64,000 nucleotides of DNA from a virus, in the IMG/VR virus record IMGVR_UViG_3300005663_000033, positions 49,444 to 113,443 of that record; one strand, 5' to 3'. A program made the translations under genes and the position numbers. Positions 23,793-31,514 of this stretch are shown here, in pieces. The notes beneath the pieces are model-generated. The model was not told where the DNA came from. It did not search any database and worked only from the letters and a program-made list of their open reading frames with translations. Position 1 is the stretch's first letter, and each line of letters opens with the position of its first letter.

Positions 23793-23986
23793 TGAAAACA
23801 ATATATGTCGTCCTTAGAGGGGAAAACCGTGAGTTCAGAAGATTATTCTCTTCTCGCGGTGGGGCGGAAGGCTACATATCCACAGGACAAAAGGCTGGGA
23901 TAGATGGCTCTGAATCAGAATTTGTTGAAGTCCACCAAGTAAGAGAAGAAGCAAGTTGCGACTCTTGTATCTCTAATGAGGAGTAA
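23792..23986 (+). CDS. hypothetical protein, 64 aa
   Basis: The stop and start share a base (TAATG). Opens with a strand (IYVVLRGENREF); ends with a CDSC pair. Function unknown. Confidence 0.6.
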   Translation: MKTIYVVLRGENREFRRLFSSRGGAEGYISTGQKAGIDGSESEFVEVHQVREEASCDSCISNEE

Positions 23987-23988
23987 TC

Positions 23989-24195
23989 ATGCGAGAACAA
24001 AAGAAAGTCATCATAGATATTGACCCAGACGGAAATTGTTCGATAGGGGGTGAGGGGTTCGTTGGTCCTGAATGTGGTCATTTCCTTAGTGAAATTGAAG
24101 AATCACTTGGAACACAAATATCTCAAAAAGATAAACCGGAATATAGACAAAGACACACAACCAGTAATAGAAACCGTCAGTGTGAAGGTAGGTAA
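23989..24195 (+). CDS. DUF2997-like protein, 68 aa
   Basis: VIIDIDPDGNCSIGGEGF, then GPEC and a helix ending EESLGTQ with KPEYRQ, is the DUF2997 pattern. In cyanobacteria DUF2997 genes sit beside Ycf35/DUF1257, also present here, so the two may interact. GAGGAG stands before the ATG. Confidence 0.65.
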   Translation: MREQKKVIIDIDPDGNCSIGGEGFVGPECGHFLSEIEESLGTQISQKDKPEYRQRHTTSNRNRQCEGR

Positions 24196-24196
24196 T

Positions 24197-24289
24197 ATGA
24201 ATATCAGACAACTTGGATTGTGGACAATAACATTGTTGGTACTCAAAAAAATATGGTGGCTTGCAGTTATTCTGTTTGTCGTGTTTTAG
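24197..24289 (+). CDS. single-helix membrane peptide, 30 aa
   Basis: GAAGGTAGG before the ATG, then a peptide that is almost entirely one hydrophobic helix interrupted by KK (LLVLKKIWWLAVILFVVF). Its place between two tightly spaced genes supports a real gene. Function unknown. Confidence 0.45.
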   Translation: MNIRQLGLWTITLLVLKKIWWLAVILFVVF

Positions 24290-24298
24290 GAGATCAAT

Positions 24299-24487
24299 AT
24301 GCAAAGTATTCTTAATCAGGCAGCAACGAAAAAATTCATTATAGCCAAATTCAGAAATCTTCGGCCGGGAATGCCGATAAGTCGTGTGTCAAAAGATTCT
24401 CTAGAAAAAATCGAAGCAAGGCTTCGTGCGTGGATAATAGAAGAGGTGCAGCGACACCCCTCTATTGGTGTAACTTTCAAATTGTAA
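24299..24487 (+). CDS. small basic DNA-binding-type protein, 62 aa
   Basis: Basic and helical. SRVSKDSLEKIEARLRAWI followed by HPSIGVTF recalls short histone-fold-like proteins of phages. It may bind DNA, but the likeness is only by eye. Confidence 0.55.
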   Translation: MQSILNQAATKKFIIAKFRNLRPGMPISRVSKDSLEKIEARLRAWIIEEVQRHPSIGVTFKL

Positions 24488-24500
24488 AAAGGAGAGTAAT

Positions 24501-24779
24501 ATGAGTTATCCATTGATAAAAATAGTATCTGATGTCAAAAGCATCAAATGGTTTTCCCATATCCAAAAGAAAATATCAAAGGTTGGGCTGTTTTTAAATG
24601 TTTTCGAAGATAAGTTTGCTGTTGGCAAAAAGAAATACGCTTCTAAAATCGAGGACGTTATTGATGAGGCCGTACGCACATCTACAGAGGGTTCAATCTC
24701 ATTGTTTAACACTCTAGAAGAAGTAGAAGCGTTCGTCCAAGGCTTTTGTCTTTCTACGGGTAAGAAGCTTCCCTTCTGA
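24501..24779 (+). CDS. hypothetical protein, 92 aa
   Basis: AAAAGGAGAG before the ATG. Lys-rich, with an acidic helix EDVIDEAVRT. Not recognised. Confidence 0.6.
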   Translation: MSYPLIKIVSDVKSIKWFSHIQKKISKVGLFLNVFEDKFAVGKKKYASKIEDVIDEAVRTSTEGSISLFNTLEEVEAFVQGFCLSTGKKLPF

Positions 24780-24788
24780 CCGAGCGCC

Positions 24789-25127
24789 TTGAGCGGTGGC
24801 AATAAAAGTCCACCACCAGTTTATTGTATACGTGTTATCTGGAAAGGATATGGAATTAAGATTGTAATAAACAAATGTTTTGGTGGATTCGGCTTCAGCA
24901 AAGAAGGAATCGAATCCATGGGTTTAGACTGGGATGATCATGGGAAATGTGATGACTTGTCTCGAAGCGACCCCAGGCTTGTCAAATGTGTCGAAGAACT
25001 CGGCGACAAGGCGAATGGGATATTCGCTAGTTTGAAGGTAGTGGAAATTCCGAACGATATAAAATACACGATAGAAGATTACGACGGAATAGAACATATT
25101 GTAGAGGAACATCAAACTTGGGAGTAA
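24789..25127 (+). CDS. conserved phage-type protein, about 112 aa
   Basis: The block IKIVINKCFGGFGFSKEGIE is characteristic of an unnamed phage family. The start is unclear: only a TTG with a weak site is seen, so the first 10 residues are uncertain. Function unknown. Confidence 0.55.
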   Translation: MSGGNKSPPPVYCIRVIWKGYGIKIVINKCFGGFGFSKEGIESMGLDWDDHGKCDDLSRSDPRLVKCVEELGDKANGIFASLKVVEIPNDIKYTIEDYDGIEHIVEEHQTWE

Positions 25128-25150
25128 TGCCTTTTGAACGGAGTCGGTGA

Positions 25151-25330
25151 ATGAGTAAAAAGAAAACAGAGAGACAAAAAGTAAGTAAGATGATCGTAGG
25201 AGGATTGAGGGAGACAATACGCGCCCATGGTCCTATAACGAAACGATTAATAGGAAGTGCGGCAAAACGAATTATTGGCACGCTACTTGCCAAAAGGAAA
25301 ATAGATGATCAAGAAGAAGAAACAGGATGA
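25151..25330 (+). CDS. small basic protein, 59 aa
   Basis: CGGAG lies close to the ATG. Very Lys/Arg-rich (SKKKTERQKVSK) with a hydrophobic middle (RIIGTLLAK). Could bind nucleic acid or membrane. Overlaps the next gene by 26 bases. Confidence 0.5.
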   Translation: MSKKKTERQKVSKMIVGGLRETIRAHGPITKRLIGSAAKRIIGTLLAKRKIDDQEEETG

Positions 25331-25475
25331 TTTTTGGGAGCCATGTCTACGAGCTAATGGACGAATGGAATGGATATGTCCGTGTGGTGTAGGTCATGGA
25401 AATCATGTTCATGGATGTTGTGGAAAAGAATGTTGTAATCGGGATGATTTTCCAGGCAAGACAGAAAATAAATAG
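25305..25475 (+). CDS. small Cys/His-rich protein, 56 aa
   Basis: Has AAAAGGAAA as ribosome site. CPCGVGHGNHVHGCCGKECC gives six Cys and three His within 20 residues, probably a compact zinc or metal site. Lies directly before peptide deformylase. Confidence 0.55.
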   Translation: MIKKKKQDDFWEPCLRANGRMEWICPCGVGHGNHVHGCCGKECCNRDDFPGKTENK

Positions 25476-25483
25476 AGGTGCTG

Positions 25484-25996
25484 ATGCAATTAATTCGTTA
25501 CCCATCACAAATATTGTTGAAAATATGTAAGTCGGTGCTTGACTCAGGGAAGGGTCAGAGACGTAAAGATAGACTTATACTTGCCAACAAGATGTGGAAA
25601 ATAATGAATGATAATCATGGCATTGGATTAGCTGCACCTCAAGTTGGACTTGATATCCGTATGTTCGTCTGGAATTACTATGGCAGTCAGGTGCATAATC
25701 AGGCTATTTGGAATCCAGTCTTGATTCATATATGTGGTTTTATAGAATCAACAGAAGGATGTCTTTCGTTGCCTGGAGTAAACGTAACCCTACAAAGAGC
25801 AACATCATCTGTTTTGTCTGGCACTGGAATAAACGGGAAACCAATAGGACTCATCGGAAATTCAATCACAACACGAATTTGGCAGCACGAAATTAATCAC
25901 CTAGACGGCAAGCTGATCATAGATAATATGAGTTTGAGTGACAAAAATTCCAACAAAGGTGCTCTTCGTGAATTATTGAAGAATCATGGACAATAA
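25484..25996 (+). CDS. def: peptide deformylase, 170 aa
   Basis: Metalloenzyme that removes the formyl group from nascent proteins. All three motifs are visible: GIGLAAPQ (46-53), EGCLS (91-95, metal Cys93) and QHEINHLDG (His135, Glu136, His139). The usual HExxH carries Asn where Asp is common. Somewhat shorter at the C-terminus than host forms, as in other phage deformylases. The ATG at 25484 is preferred over the GTG two codons earlier. Confidence 0.93.
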   Translation: MQLIRYPSQILLKICKSVLDSGKGQRRKDRLILANKMWKIMNDNHGIGLAAPQVGLDIRMFVWNYYGSQVHNQAIWNPVLIHICGFIESTEGCLSLPGVNVTLQRATSSVLSGTGINGKPIGLIGNSITTRIWQHEINHLDGKLIIDNMSLSDKNSNKGALRELLKNHGQ

Positions 25997-26255
25997 AATA
26001 ATGATAGAAGAAAAACCTCCAAAGACATTAGAGGGATGGACCGTAACCACATTATGGTTCAAGCGAGGAATTGATGATCCGAAACCTCTAAAATACAAGG
26101 TGTGGTCACCTCCAGGGTGCTCCAATAACGATCGTATCAAACTACTAGAAAAGGCCGCAAATCAAATAGTCGGTCTTGTATGGGAACTTGTTGGCGCAGA
26201 CCCAATAGTAATACAGGGACAATTCAAAAGTGAAATAAGCGAGGGTGTCGAGTAA
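25986..26255 (+). CDS. hypothetical protein, 89 aa
   Basis: Overlaps the deformylase stop by 11 bases. A central Pro-rich turn (KVWSPPGCSNNDR) precedes a helix. Not recognised. Confidence 0.6.
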   Translation: MDNKIMIEEKPPKTLEGWTVTTLWFKRGIDDPKPLKYKVWSPPGCSNNDRIKLLEKAANQIVGLVWELVGADPIVIQGQFKSEISEGVE

Positions 26256-26259
26256 AAAA

Positions 26260-26481
26260 ATGAAACATAAAAAAACAATTAAGGCTTATGTTTATTGTTA
26301 CAGTCAAAATCCCATTCGTTGGATATGGTTTTGTTCTCCTTTCCTTGGAGTCGATATGAAAGGAAAAACAAAAACACCAGTTGGAGCCAAACGCGCAGCA
26401 AAAAGAACTATCGAACGTATGGGATATATCGCTGAAGTTGAGATTTTGGGACCACGAACACCAAAAGTAAAGACGAGATGA
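26260..26481 (+). CDS. hypothetical basic protein, 73 aa
   Basis: The ATG at 26260 is chosen over a GTG five codons upstream that overlaps the previous gene; the ribosome site is weak. Lys-rich with GAKRAAKRTIERMGY. Coupled by ATGA to the next gene. Confidence 0.55.
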   Translation: MKHKKTIKAYVYCYSQNPIRWIWFCSPFLGVDMKGKTKTPVGAKRAAKRTIERMGYIAEVEILGPRTPKVKTR

Positions 26482-26780
26482 CAAAAGTAAAATTTTCTGA
26501 CTTTTTCAGATTTTTTATGGAACGTTTTGACGATTTTGTCCTCCCTATACTTACAGAGTCTTGTACTTTTCTTTCACATTCATGTCTCCTCTTTCTAAGC
26601 TATAAAATCGAAGCGATGATTTGTTATAATCGCAGTGAAGTCATACTCAACTATTGTAACAAAACATTATATTCTTTGTCTTGCTCTGATATTTTAAGTG
26701 ATTTATTCACTGATAAGTATGATAAAGATGAGTTTAATCGCAGAGATTCAATACATCGTTCCGAATTGGAGATTCAGTAG
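26478..26780 (+). CDS. hypothetical protein, 100 aa
   Basis: Phe- and Cys-rich, very AT-rich coding sequence. No recognised motif. The start overlaps the previous stop. Confidence 0.55.
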   Translation: MTKVKFSDFFRFFMERFDDFVLPILTESCTFLSHSCLLFLSYKIEAMICYNRSEVILNYCNKTLYSLSCSDILSDLFTDKYDKDEFNRRDSIHRSELEIQ

Positions 26781-26833
26781 ATAGGATGAAAAGTTACAAA
26801 AAGAATCCGGGCAGTGCGCGCGGAGGTTGATCG

Positions 26834-27100
26834 ATGGAATGTTTAGTCTGTAGGCAAAAAATCAAGCTTCACGAACAAATCTTCTGGGGAAATCAGATGG
26901 AGTGTTGTGGCCCCGGAGATAGCGATTGTAGCTACTCAGGTGATTCTGGGGGACTTATGGGTGCCATACACCTATCTTGTCTAGAAAGTCCAACAGCAGC
27001 CACTAGAACTCCAAATACGACAGTTTCCGAGCCCCTGGAGAAGAAGTCGAAGTCCGAATCGGTTGTGGAAAGATCAGATGCATTGGCATTATTTAATTAG
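26834..27100 (+). CDS. zinc-binding protein, 88 aa
   Basis: CLVC at residues 3-6 and CCGPGDSDC later, with IHLSC, resemble a small LIM/ribbon-like site. The C-terminus is a Ser/Glu-rich linker. GCGGAGG precedes the ATG. Confidence 0.6.
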   Translation: MECLVCRQKIKLHEQIFWGNQMECCGPGDSDCSYSGDSGGLMGAIHLSCLESPTAATRTPNTTVSEPLEKKSKSESVVERSDALALFN

Positions 27101-27109
27101 GAGATAAAA

Positions 27110-27364
27110 ATGAGTGAACAAACAGTTACATGTACATGTCCAATATGCGGTGAACCATATGTGTTTTATAGTCATTACGCTGGAAATCAATCTGTGTGTC
27201 CCGATTGTCGCTATAAATATGGCGGGAGCAGCGGTGGTCAAATTATTCAATGCCCAATATGTCATGAACCATATAAGTTTTATTCGCACTATGTGGGAGA
27301 TCAATCAGCATGTCCCTCTTGTCGAGAAAAGGCTCGCAGTAAATTACCTAGATGGAATAACTAG
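27110..27364 (+). CDS. tandem zinc-ribbon protein, 84 aa
   Basis: Two near-identical halves: CPICGEPYVFYSHYAG...CPDC and CPICHEPYKFYSHYVG...CPSC. Each should bind one zinc. The duplication is also visible in the DNA, so it is recent. AGGAG precedes the ATG. Confidence 0.75.
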   Translation: MSEQTVTCTCPICGEPYVFYSHYAGNQSVCPDCRYKYGGSSGGQIIQCPICHEPYKFYSHYVGDQSACPSCREKARSKLPRWNN

Positions 27365-27403
27365 ACATACTAATTATCGTTTGAAGTTGGAGTTGATTTG
27401 TAA

Positions 27404-28054
27404 ATGCCGAAATTGATTGATCTTACTGGGAAAAGATTTGGTAGGCTTGTTGTTATCTGTCGCGACAAGAAAAATCGATTTGGAACACTCTGTTGGTTGT
27501 GTTTGTGTGACTGTGGTAAAGAAAAAATTATTCTTTGTGGCAGTCTTAAAAGTGGCAAGACGAAAAGTTGTGGATGTTTACGAAAAGAAATTATTTCAAA
27601 AATAATGACAAAACATGGCCATACGAAGAATAGGAAACAATCTCAAGTCTACAGGTCGTGGTATCACATAATACAGCGATGTACTAATTCTAACACAAAA
27701 GACTACCGTTGGTATGGTAGTCGAGGAATAACTGTTTGCGAACGATGGTTAAAATTCGAAAATTTTCTTGAGGATATGGGAGAGGCACCAATTGGATATC
27801 AAATTGATAGATTGGATAATAATAAAGGGTATTATTTAGAAAATTGTCGGTGGGTTACCCCAAAACAAAATGGTCGCAATAAACGAAACAATCATCTGAT
27901 TACACATAATGGCGAAATACAATGTATATCTGCTTGGGCAGAAGAAACCGGAATAAGTAAAAATACTATATTGTGGAGAATAACTCACGGTTGGTCACCG
28001 GAGAAAACTTTAACTACACCAGGTAAAATGGAGAAAACGAGTGACTGTAACTGA
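27404..28054 (+). CDS. HNH-type homing endonuclease, copy A, 216 aa
   Basis: Free-standing DNA endonuclease. The N-terminal KRFGRLVVICR strand and zinc knuckle (CDCG, SCGCL) are followed by WYGSRGITVCERW, MGEAPIGYQIDRLDN and ENCRWVTPKQN, the core of this HNH family. The C-terminus is an HTH-like SAWAEETGISKNTI with a WSPEKTLTTP end. Two paralogues lie at 39667 and 46628. Its 3' end overlaps the start of the BrxL-like gene, as if inserted at a gene junction. Confidence 0.85.
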   Translation: MPKLIDLTGKRFGRLVVICRDKKNRFGTLCWLCLCDCGKEKIILCGSLKSGKTKSCGCLRKEIISKIMTKHGHTKNRKQSQVYRSWYHIIQRCTNSNTKDYRWYGSRGITVCERWLKFENFLEDMGEAPIGYQIDRLDNNKGYYLENCRWVTPKQNGRNKRNNHLITHNGEIQCISAWAEETGISKNTILWRITHGWSPEKTLTTPGKMEKTSDCN

Positions 28055-29492
28055 AATAAAGCCAAAAGTTATCACAATTTTTCCAGAGCGCGGGATTATC
28101 GTGGATAAGAATTTAGTAAATTTGAACGAACAATTCCGAAAATTGCCATCTTTTGTGGCTGATTTTTTGGTCGCAGAAATGGTAGATAGTGATAACCCCG
28201 CTCCAGGTTTGGAACGCATTAATCAACTTCTAAGTGATCATTATATGGAATCCGACCAAAGGGAGCTTGTGAAGAGTAAAATTCGTGAAAAAGGAGAGTA
28301 TACTCTTCTAGGGAATATCCGTTGTAGATATGATGATGGCAAGGATGAATATTGGGCTGATGTTGTGGCACTCGGGAATCAGTACATCCGCATAGACCCA
28401 TACCTTATCGCCGAACACGGAGAAACTCTATTAACCACCGGCGCTTGGGGGATATTTCAAATCACATATGATGATTCATACGTCATGAGAAATAAACTAT
28501 ATCCATTTTTAATAACCAAGTTCCGTCCTATACAGATTACGAGAATTGATGTTGATACCTGGATCAAACGTAGATCCCAGTTCACAAATGAAGAATGGCT
28601 AGATTTAATGATTACGAGTGTCGGCTTTGATCCCACCCATCTTTCTGAAGAAGAAAAATGGTTGTATATGGTAAGGATGGTTCCATTTATTGAACCAAAT
28701 GTCAATATGGTAGAACTCGGCCCCACCATGACCGGAAAAACATTTGCGTGCCAATCTCTCAGTGCTCATGGATTTGTGATTTCTGGCTCCCAAACAACAG
28801 TGGCGTCTTTATTTTATGATAAACTGCGAAGACAATTGGGGTTAATAGGCTATAGAGACGTCGTTGCGTTTGACGAATTCACCAATAGTCGCGGTGGGAA
28901 CAAATGGTCTGGACACAGCGGTTTAGTAGACATCCTCAAAGATTTCATGAATTCTGGAAGATTCGGTCGTGGTACTGCTGAATTTGCTTCGGATTGTTCT
29001 TTGATGTTCATGGGAAATATTGATTGCGATAGAGACAAGAGGGCTGTTTCGGTAAGATATCGGAGTCTTTTCTCACCATTTCCACAAATAGTTAGTCAAG
29101 ATAGGGCATTTATTGATCGTATCCATGGATTCATTCCAGGTTGGCGAATAGGGCCGATTAGAGAATCCAACCTTGCCAAAGGTTTAGGGTTTATGGCTGA
29201 CTATATGTCTGAAATAATGCACAGAATGAGAGATCGTAATTATGCTAATGTCATATTACAAAATGTGGATTTCGGGAAAATGGGACAAAGAGATCAGAGA
29301 TCGCTTGTTCGTATAGGGTCTGGTTTACTGAAATTGGTGTTCCCCCACAGAATAGTCGAAACTGTAGAACCTAATGAACTGAAAACCGTTTTGGATATGG
29401 CGGTCGATCTGCGACAGAGAGTGTTGGACCAGCTAGCAATAATTTCTCCTGGTGAATTCAAGGGTGTTAAATTGGAGTATAAAGTTAAATGA
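28041..29492 (+). CDS. BrxL-like AAA+ protein lacking the Lon protease domain, 483 aa
   Basis: Resembles BrxL of BREX defence systems: the N-terminal region with FVADFLVAEM and TTGAWGIFQ, MVELGPTMTGKT (Walker A 227-234), GFVISGSQTTVASLFYD, VVAFDEF (Walker B Asp278, Glu279), ILKDFMNSGRFGRG, FMGNID and DRIHGFIPGWRIG. The family is usually about 650-700 residues with a C-terminal Lon-type peptidase. This chain stops soon after the ATPase core, so it has no protease. BrxL is known to be a hexameric DNA-binding AAA+ related to MCM. A phage copy could serve in replication, or interfere with host BREX; both are inference. GTG start, overlapping the HNH gene. Confidence 0.82.
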   Translation: MTVTEIKPKVITIFPERGIIVDKNLVNLNEQFRKLPSFVADFLVAEMVDSDNPAPGLERINQLLSDHYMESDQRELVKSKIREKGEYTLLGNIRCRYDDGKDEYWADVVALGNQYIRIDPYLIAEHGETLLTTGAWGIFQITYDDSYVMRNKLYPFLITKFRPIQITRIDVDTWIKRRSQFTNEEWLDLMITSVGFDPTHLSEEEKWLYMVRMVPFIEPNVNMVELGPTMTGKTFACQSLSAHGFVISGSQTTVASLFYDKLRRQLGLIGYRDVVAFDEFTNSRGGNKWSGHSGLVDILKDFMNSGRFGRGTAEFASDCSLMFMGNIDCDRDKRAVSVRYRSLFSPFPQIVSQDRAFIDRIHGFIPGWRIGPIRESNLAKGLGFMADYMSEIMHRMRDRNYANVILQNVDFGKMGQRDQRSLVRIGSGLLKLVFPHRIVETVEPNELKTVLDMAVDLRQRVLDQLAIISPGEFKGVKLEYKVK

Positions 29493-29770
29493 AAACTAGA
29501 GACGGATATAAAATAAAAAAACGTCACGTCTATTTTTATGTTCCCAGAAGTAATACTTGTGGTACAAATAAATATAAAATATACAAAACAAGGTGTAGTT
29601 GTTTTTTTGAAGGCGATCAAATTGGCATGACCAATAATATTTTCTTGAGAGGTATAGATACAAAACACACTCTTTTTAGAGACCTAAAAAAAGCGAAACA
29701 ATTGTGTTTAAGAAGATTGTACAGAGAAAGAGGAAAAATCAACAAGACTATTCGGGAGTTTTCAGAATGA
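29489..29770 (+). CDS. hypothetical basic protein, 93 aa
   Basis: Overlaps the BrxL-like stop (ATGA). Very basic with CSCF and a Lys/Arg-rich helix at the end. Possibly DNA-binding. Not recognised. Confidence 0.6.
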   Translation: MKTRDGYKIKKRHVYFYVPRSNTCGTNKYKIYKTRCSCFFEGDQIGMTNNIFLRGIDTKHTLFRDLKKAKQLCLRRLYRERGKINKTIREFSE

Positions 29771-30048
29771 AAAATAAATACCCAGAATGTGAAAAGATGG
29801 CGGCAGTCAAAGATAAGTCCCAGACGATTGGTGAGTTTATTCATTGGTTATTTAATGAAAAGGAATGTGTAATAGCACATTACGATCCATATGAAGATGA
29901 CAGGGGTGGAGATACCCTTGTTCTGGTTCAAAAAAACATTGAAACATGGTTGGCAGAGTTTTTCAAAATAAACCTCGACAAAGTTGAAAAAGAGAAGCGT
30001 CAAATGCTCAAGGAGATAAGGGGTCGTGATGCAGCTAAAAACAAATGA
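29767..30048 (+). CDS. conserved phage-type protein, 93 aa
   Basis: Starts at an ATGA overlap. KYPECEKMAAVKDKSQTIGEF is a start I associate with an unnamed phage family. Helical. Function unknown. Confidence 0.65.
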   Translation: MKNKYPECEKMAAVKDKSQTIGEFIHWLFNEKECVIAHYDPYEDDRGGDTLVLVQKNIETWLAEFFKINLDKVEKEKRQMLKEIRGRDAAKNK

Positions 30049-30283
30049 AGAAATAGATGTGTCATGTACGTGGGGAGATGGTCCGGATGTATGTGTCAAC
30101 ATATATTATGATCACAAGAAACTTGACCGTTGGACTAAAGGATTTTTCCCTATGGACTTTACTGGGGACGAAGCAATTGAAATTGGTCACAAGTTGATAC
30201 AGGCGGGCGAGCAAGCGAAGGAATTGGATCGTTGTTATGAGGATTATATGAAAAGTGAGAGAAAAAATGAAAATTCAGAATAG
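30029..30283 (+). CDS. hypothetical protein, 84 aa
   Basis: The ATG at 30029 is inside the previous gene, with GGGG and AAGGAG upstream. Compact N-terminal beta region (DVCVNIYYDHKKL), acidic helix at the end. Not recognised. Confidence 0.6.
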   Translation: MQLKTNEEIDVSCTWGDGPDVCVNIYYDHKKLDRWTKGFFPMDFTGDEAIEIGHKLIQAGEQAKELDRCYEDYMKSERKNENSE

Positions 30284-30343
30284 TGAGACAGTGATAATTG
30301 TCACTGGATTAAGCTGGAAACATGTGAAATAAGGAGAATACAA

Positions 30344-31171
30344 ATGAGTAGTTTTGTGACTGAGCCAAGAGTCGAATTGATAGGAAAACCAATAATCGAA
30401 ATCGATGGGGTAATGAGATTCCTCAACGAACACGATTATGATTGGTCAGAATTTACCGATAAGCTTGAGTCAATGATTAGTCTTGGTGACGACGATGGTG
30501 AATGGCTTGTTGAATTCGCAGGTCGTATGTGTTATCAAAGTTGGCCCAAATGTGGTGAAAAATCAAAAGGTAGAAAACACGAAGATCACGTCAAACATTT
30601 GATTGAAGTTGGACATGGAGCGGCAATTGAACATTCCACGTATACTTTTGCTATTTGGGATGTTTCTCGCAGTTTAACTCATGAATTGGTCCGTCATCGA
30701 ATTGCATCGTATTCACAGTTGAGTCAACGATATGTTGATTCATCCAGTGTCAGATTTATTGTCCCACCAGCTATGCAGGAATTGGAAAAAATCGATCCCG
30801 ATGCTTACAGAGCATGGATTGAACATTGTGAACGATCAAGGCAATTATACGAGGAATTGACGGCTAAGCTGTCTGATATGTACGGGGATACTGAGAGTAA
30901 ACTTGAACGTAGGAAGAAGGCTCGTCAAGCTGCACGTTCTGTGTTGCCAAATGCTACCGAAACTAAGATTATCGTAACAATGAATGCTAGAGCGGTGCGA
31001 CATCTAATTGAGTTACGAGCCAATCCCGCAGCGGATGTTGAAATCAGAAAGTTGGCCGTCAAGATATGCCGTATTCTACAAGATAAAGCTCCGCTGTTTG
31101 CGCATGGTCTTGGTATTGTAAAATTGCAAGACGGAACAGAGGGGGTTGAGTCTAAATACAAAAGAGTGTAG
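30344..31171 (+). CDS. thyX: FAD-dependent thymidylate synthase ThyX, 275 aa
   Basis: Makes dTMP from dUMP using FAD, NADPH and methylene-tetrahydrofolate. The signature RHR-x7-S is present as RHRIASYSQLS (Arg117 to Ser127), with AAIEHSTYTF before it and the NARAVRHLIELR block near residue 208. Length is normal. AAGGAG precedes the ATG. It works with the class II reductase and dCMP deaminase encoded further right. Confidence 0.95.
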   Translation: MSSFVTEPRVELIGKPIIEIDGVMRFLNEHDYDWSEFTDKLESMISLGDDDGEWLVEFAGRMCYQSWPKCGEKSKGRKHEDHVKHLIEVGHGAAIEHSTYTFAIWDVSRSLTHELVRHRIASYSQLSQRYVDSSSVRFIVPPAMQELEKIDPDAYRAWIEHCERSRQLYEELTAKLSDMYGDTESKLERRKKARQAARSVLPNATETKIIVTMNARAVRHLIELRANPAADVEIRKLAVKICRILQDKAPLFAHGLGIVKLQDGTEGVESKYKRV

Positions 31172-31172
31172 T

Positions 31173-31445
31173 ATGACGACATTTTGCGCCAACAATCTAG
31201 GAAAGATTAAACAGCAGCCCTTTCAATGTTCTGTGTGTGAGCAGACATTTACTGTTGAAGCCAACCTTGATTTTGGTGCTGAAGAATGTCCAAAGTGTGA
31301 AAAGAATCTTCGCACCCTTGTTTGTAGATTTATCAGGCTGGTTATAACTGGAAATCCTGATGGAATGTCTTTGAATGATATTTTGTGTATTCTTGGGAGG
31401 GATGAAGTTAAACGGAGAATTATGTCATATAAGATTTACAATTAG
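31173..31445 (+). CDS. zinc-ribbon protein, 90 aa
   Basis: CSVCEQTF and CPKC give a four-Cys ribbon; the rest is helical (MSLNDILCILGRDEV). Starts one base after the thyX stop. Last gene before promoter copy 3. Confidence 0.6.
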   Translation: MTTFCANNLGKIKQQPFQCSVCEQTFTVEANLDFGAEECPKCEKNLRTLVCRFIRLVITGNPDGMSLNDILCILGRDEVKRRIMSYKIYN

Positions 31446-31470
31446 AAAATTACAAAGTAAAATCAAAGAT

Positions 31471-31508
31471 TTGTGAAACAAAAATTGGAGTTGGACGTAT
31501 AATGAGGT
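31471..31508 (+). promoter_or_regulatory. conserved phage promoter, copy 3
   Basis: TTGTGAAACA begins 27 bases before TATAAT (31498-31503), with GTTGGACG before and GAGG after. The recombinase ATG is only 11 bases after the -10 box, so the leader is 4-6 bases or absent. Confidence 0.87.
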
Positions 31509-31514
31509 GGAAAG

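Noticed and set aside
28041-29492. Complete BREX system
   Set aside because: No PglX, PglZ, BrxA, BrxB or BrxC homologue is recognisable in the window.
30267-30332. 21-codon ATG frame before thyX
   Set aside because: Too short, weak ribosome site and overlap with the preceding gene; the CAGTGA/TCACTG hairpin there has no T-run, so it is not called a terminator.
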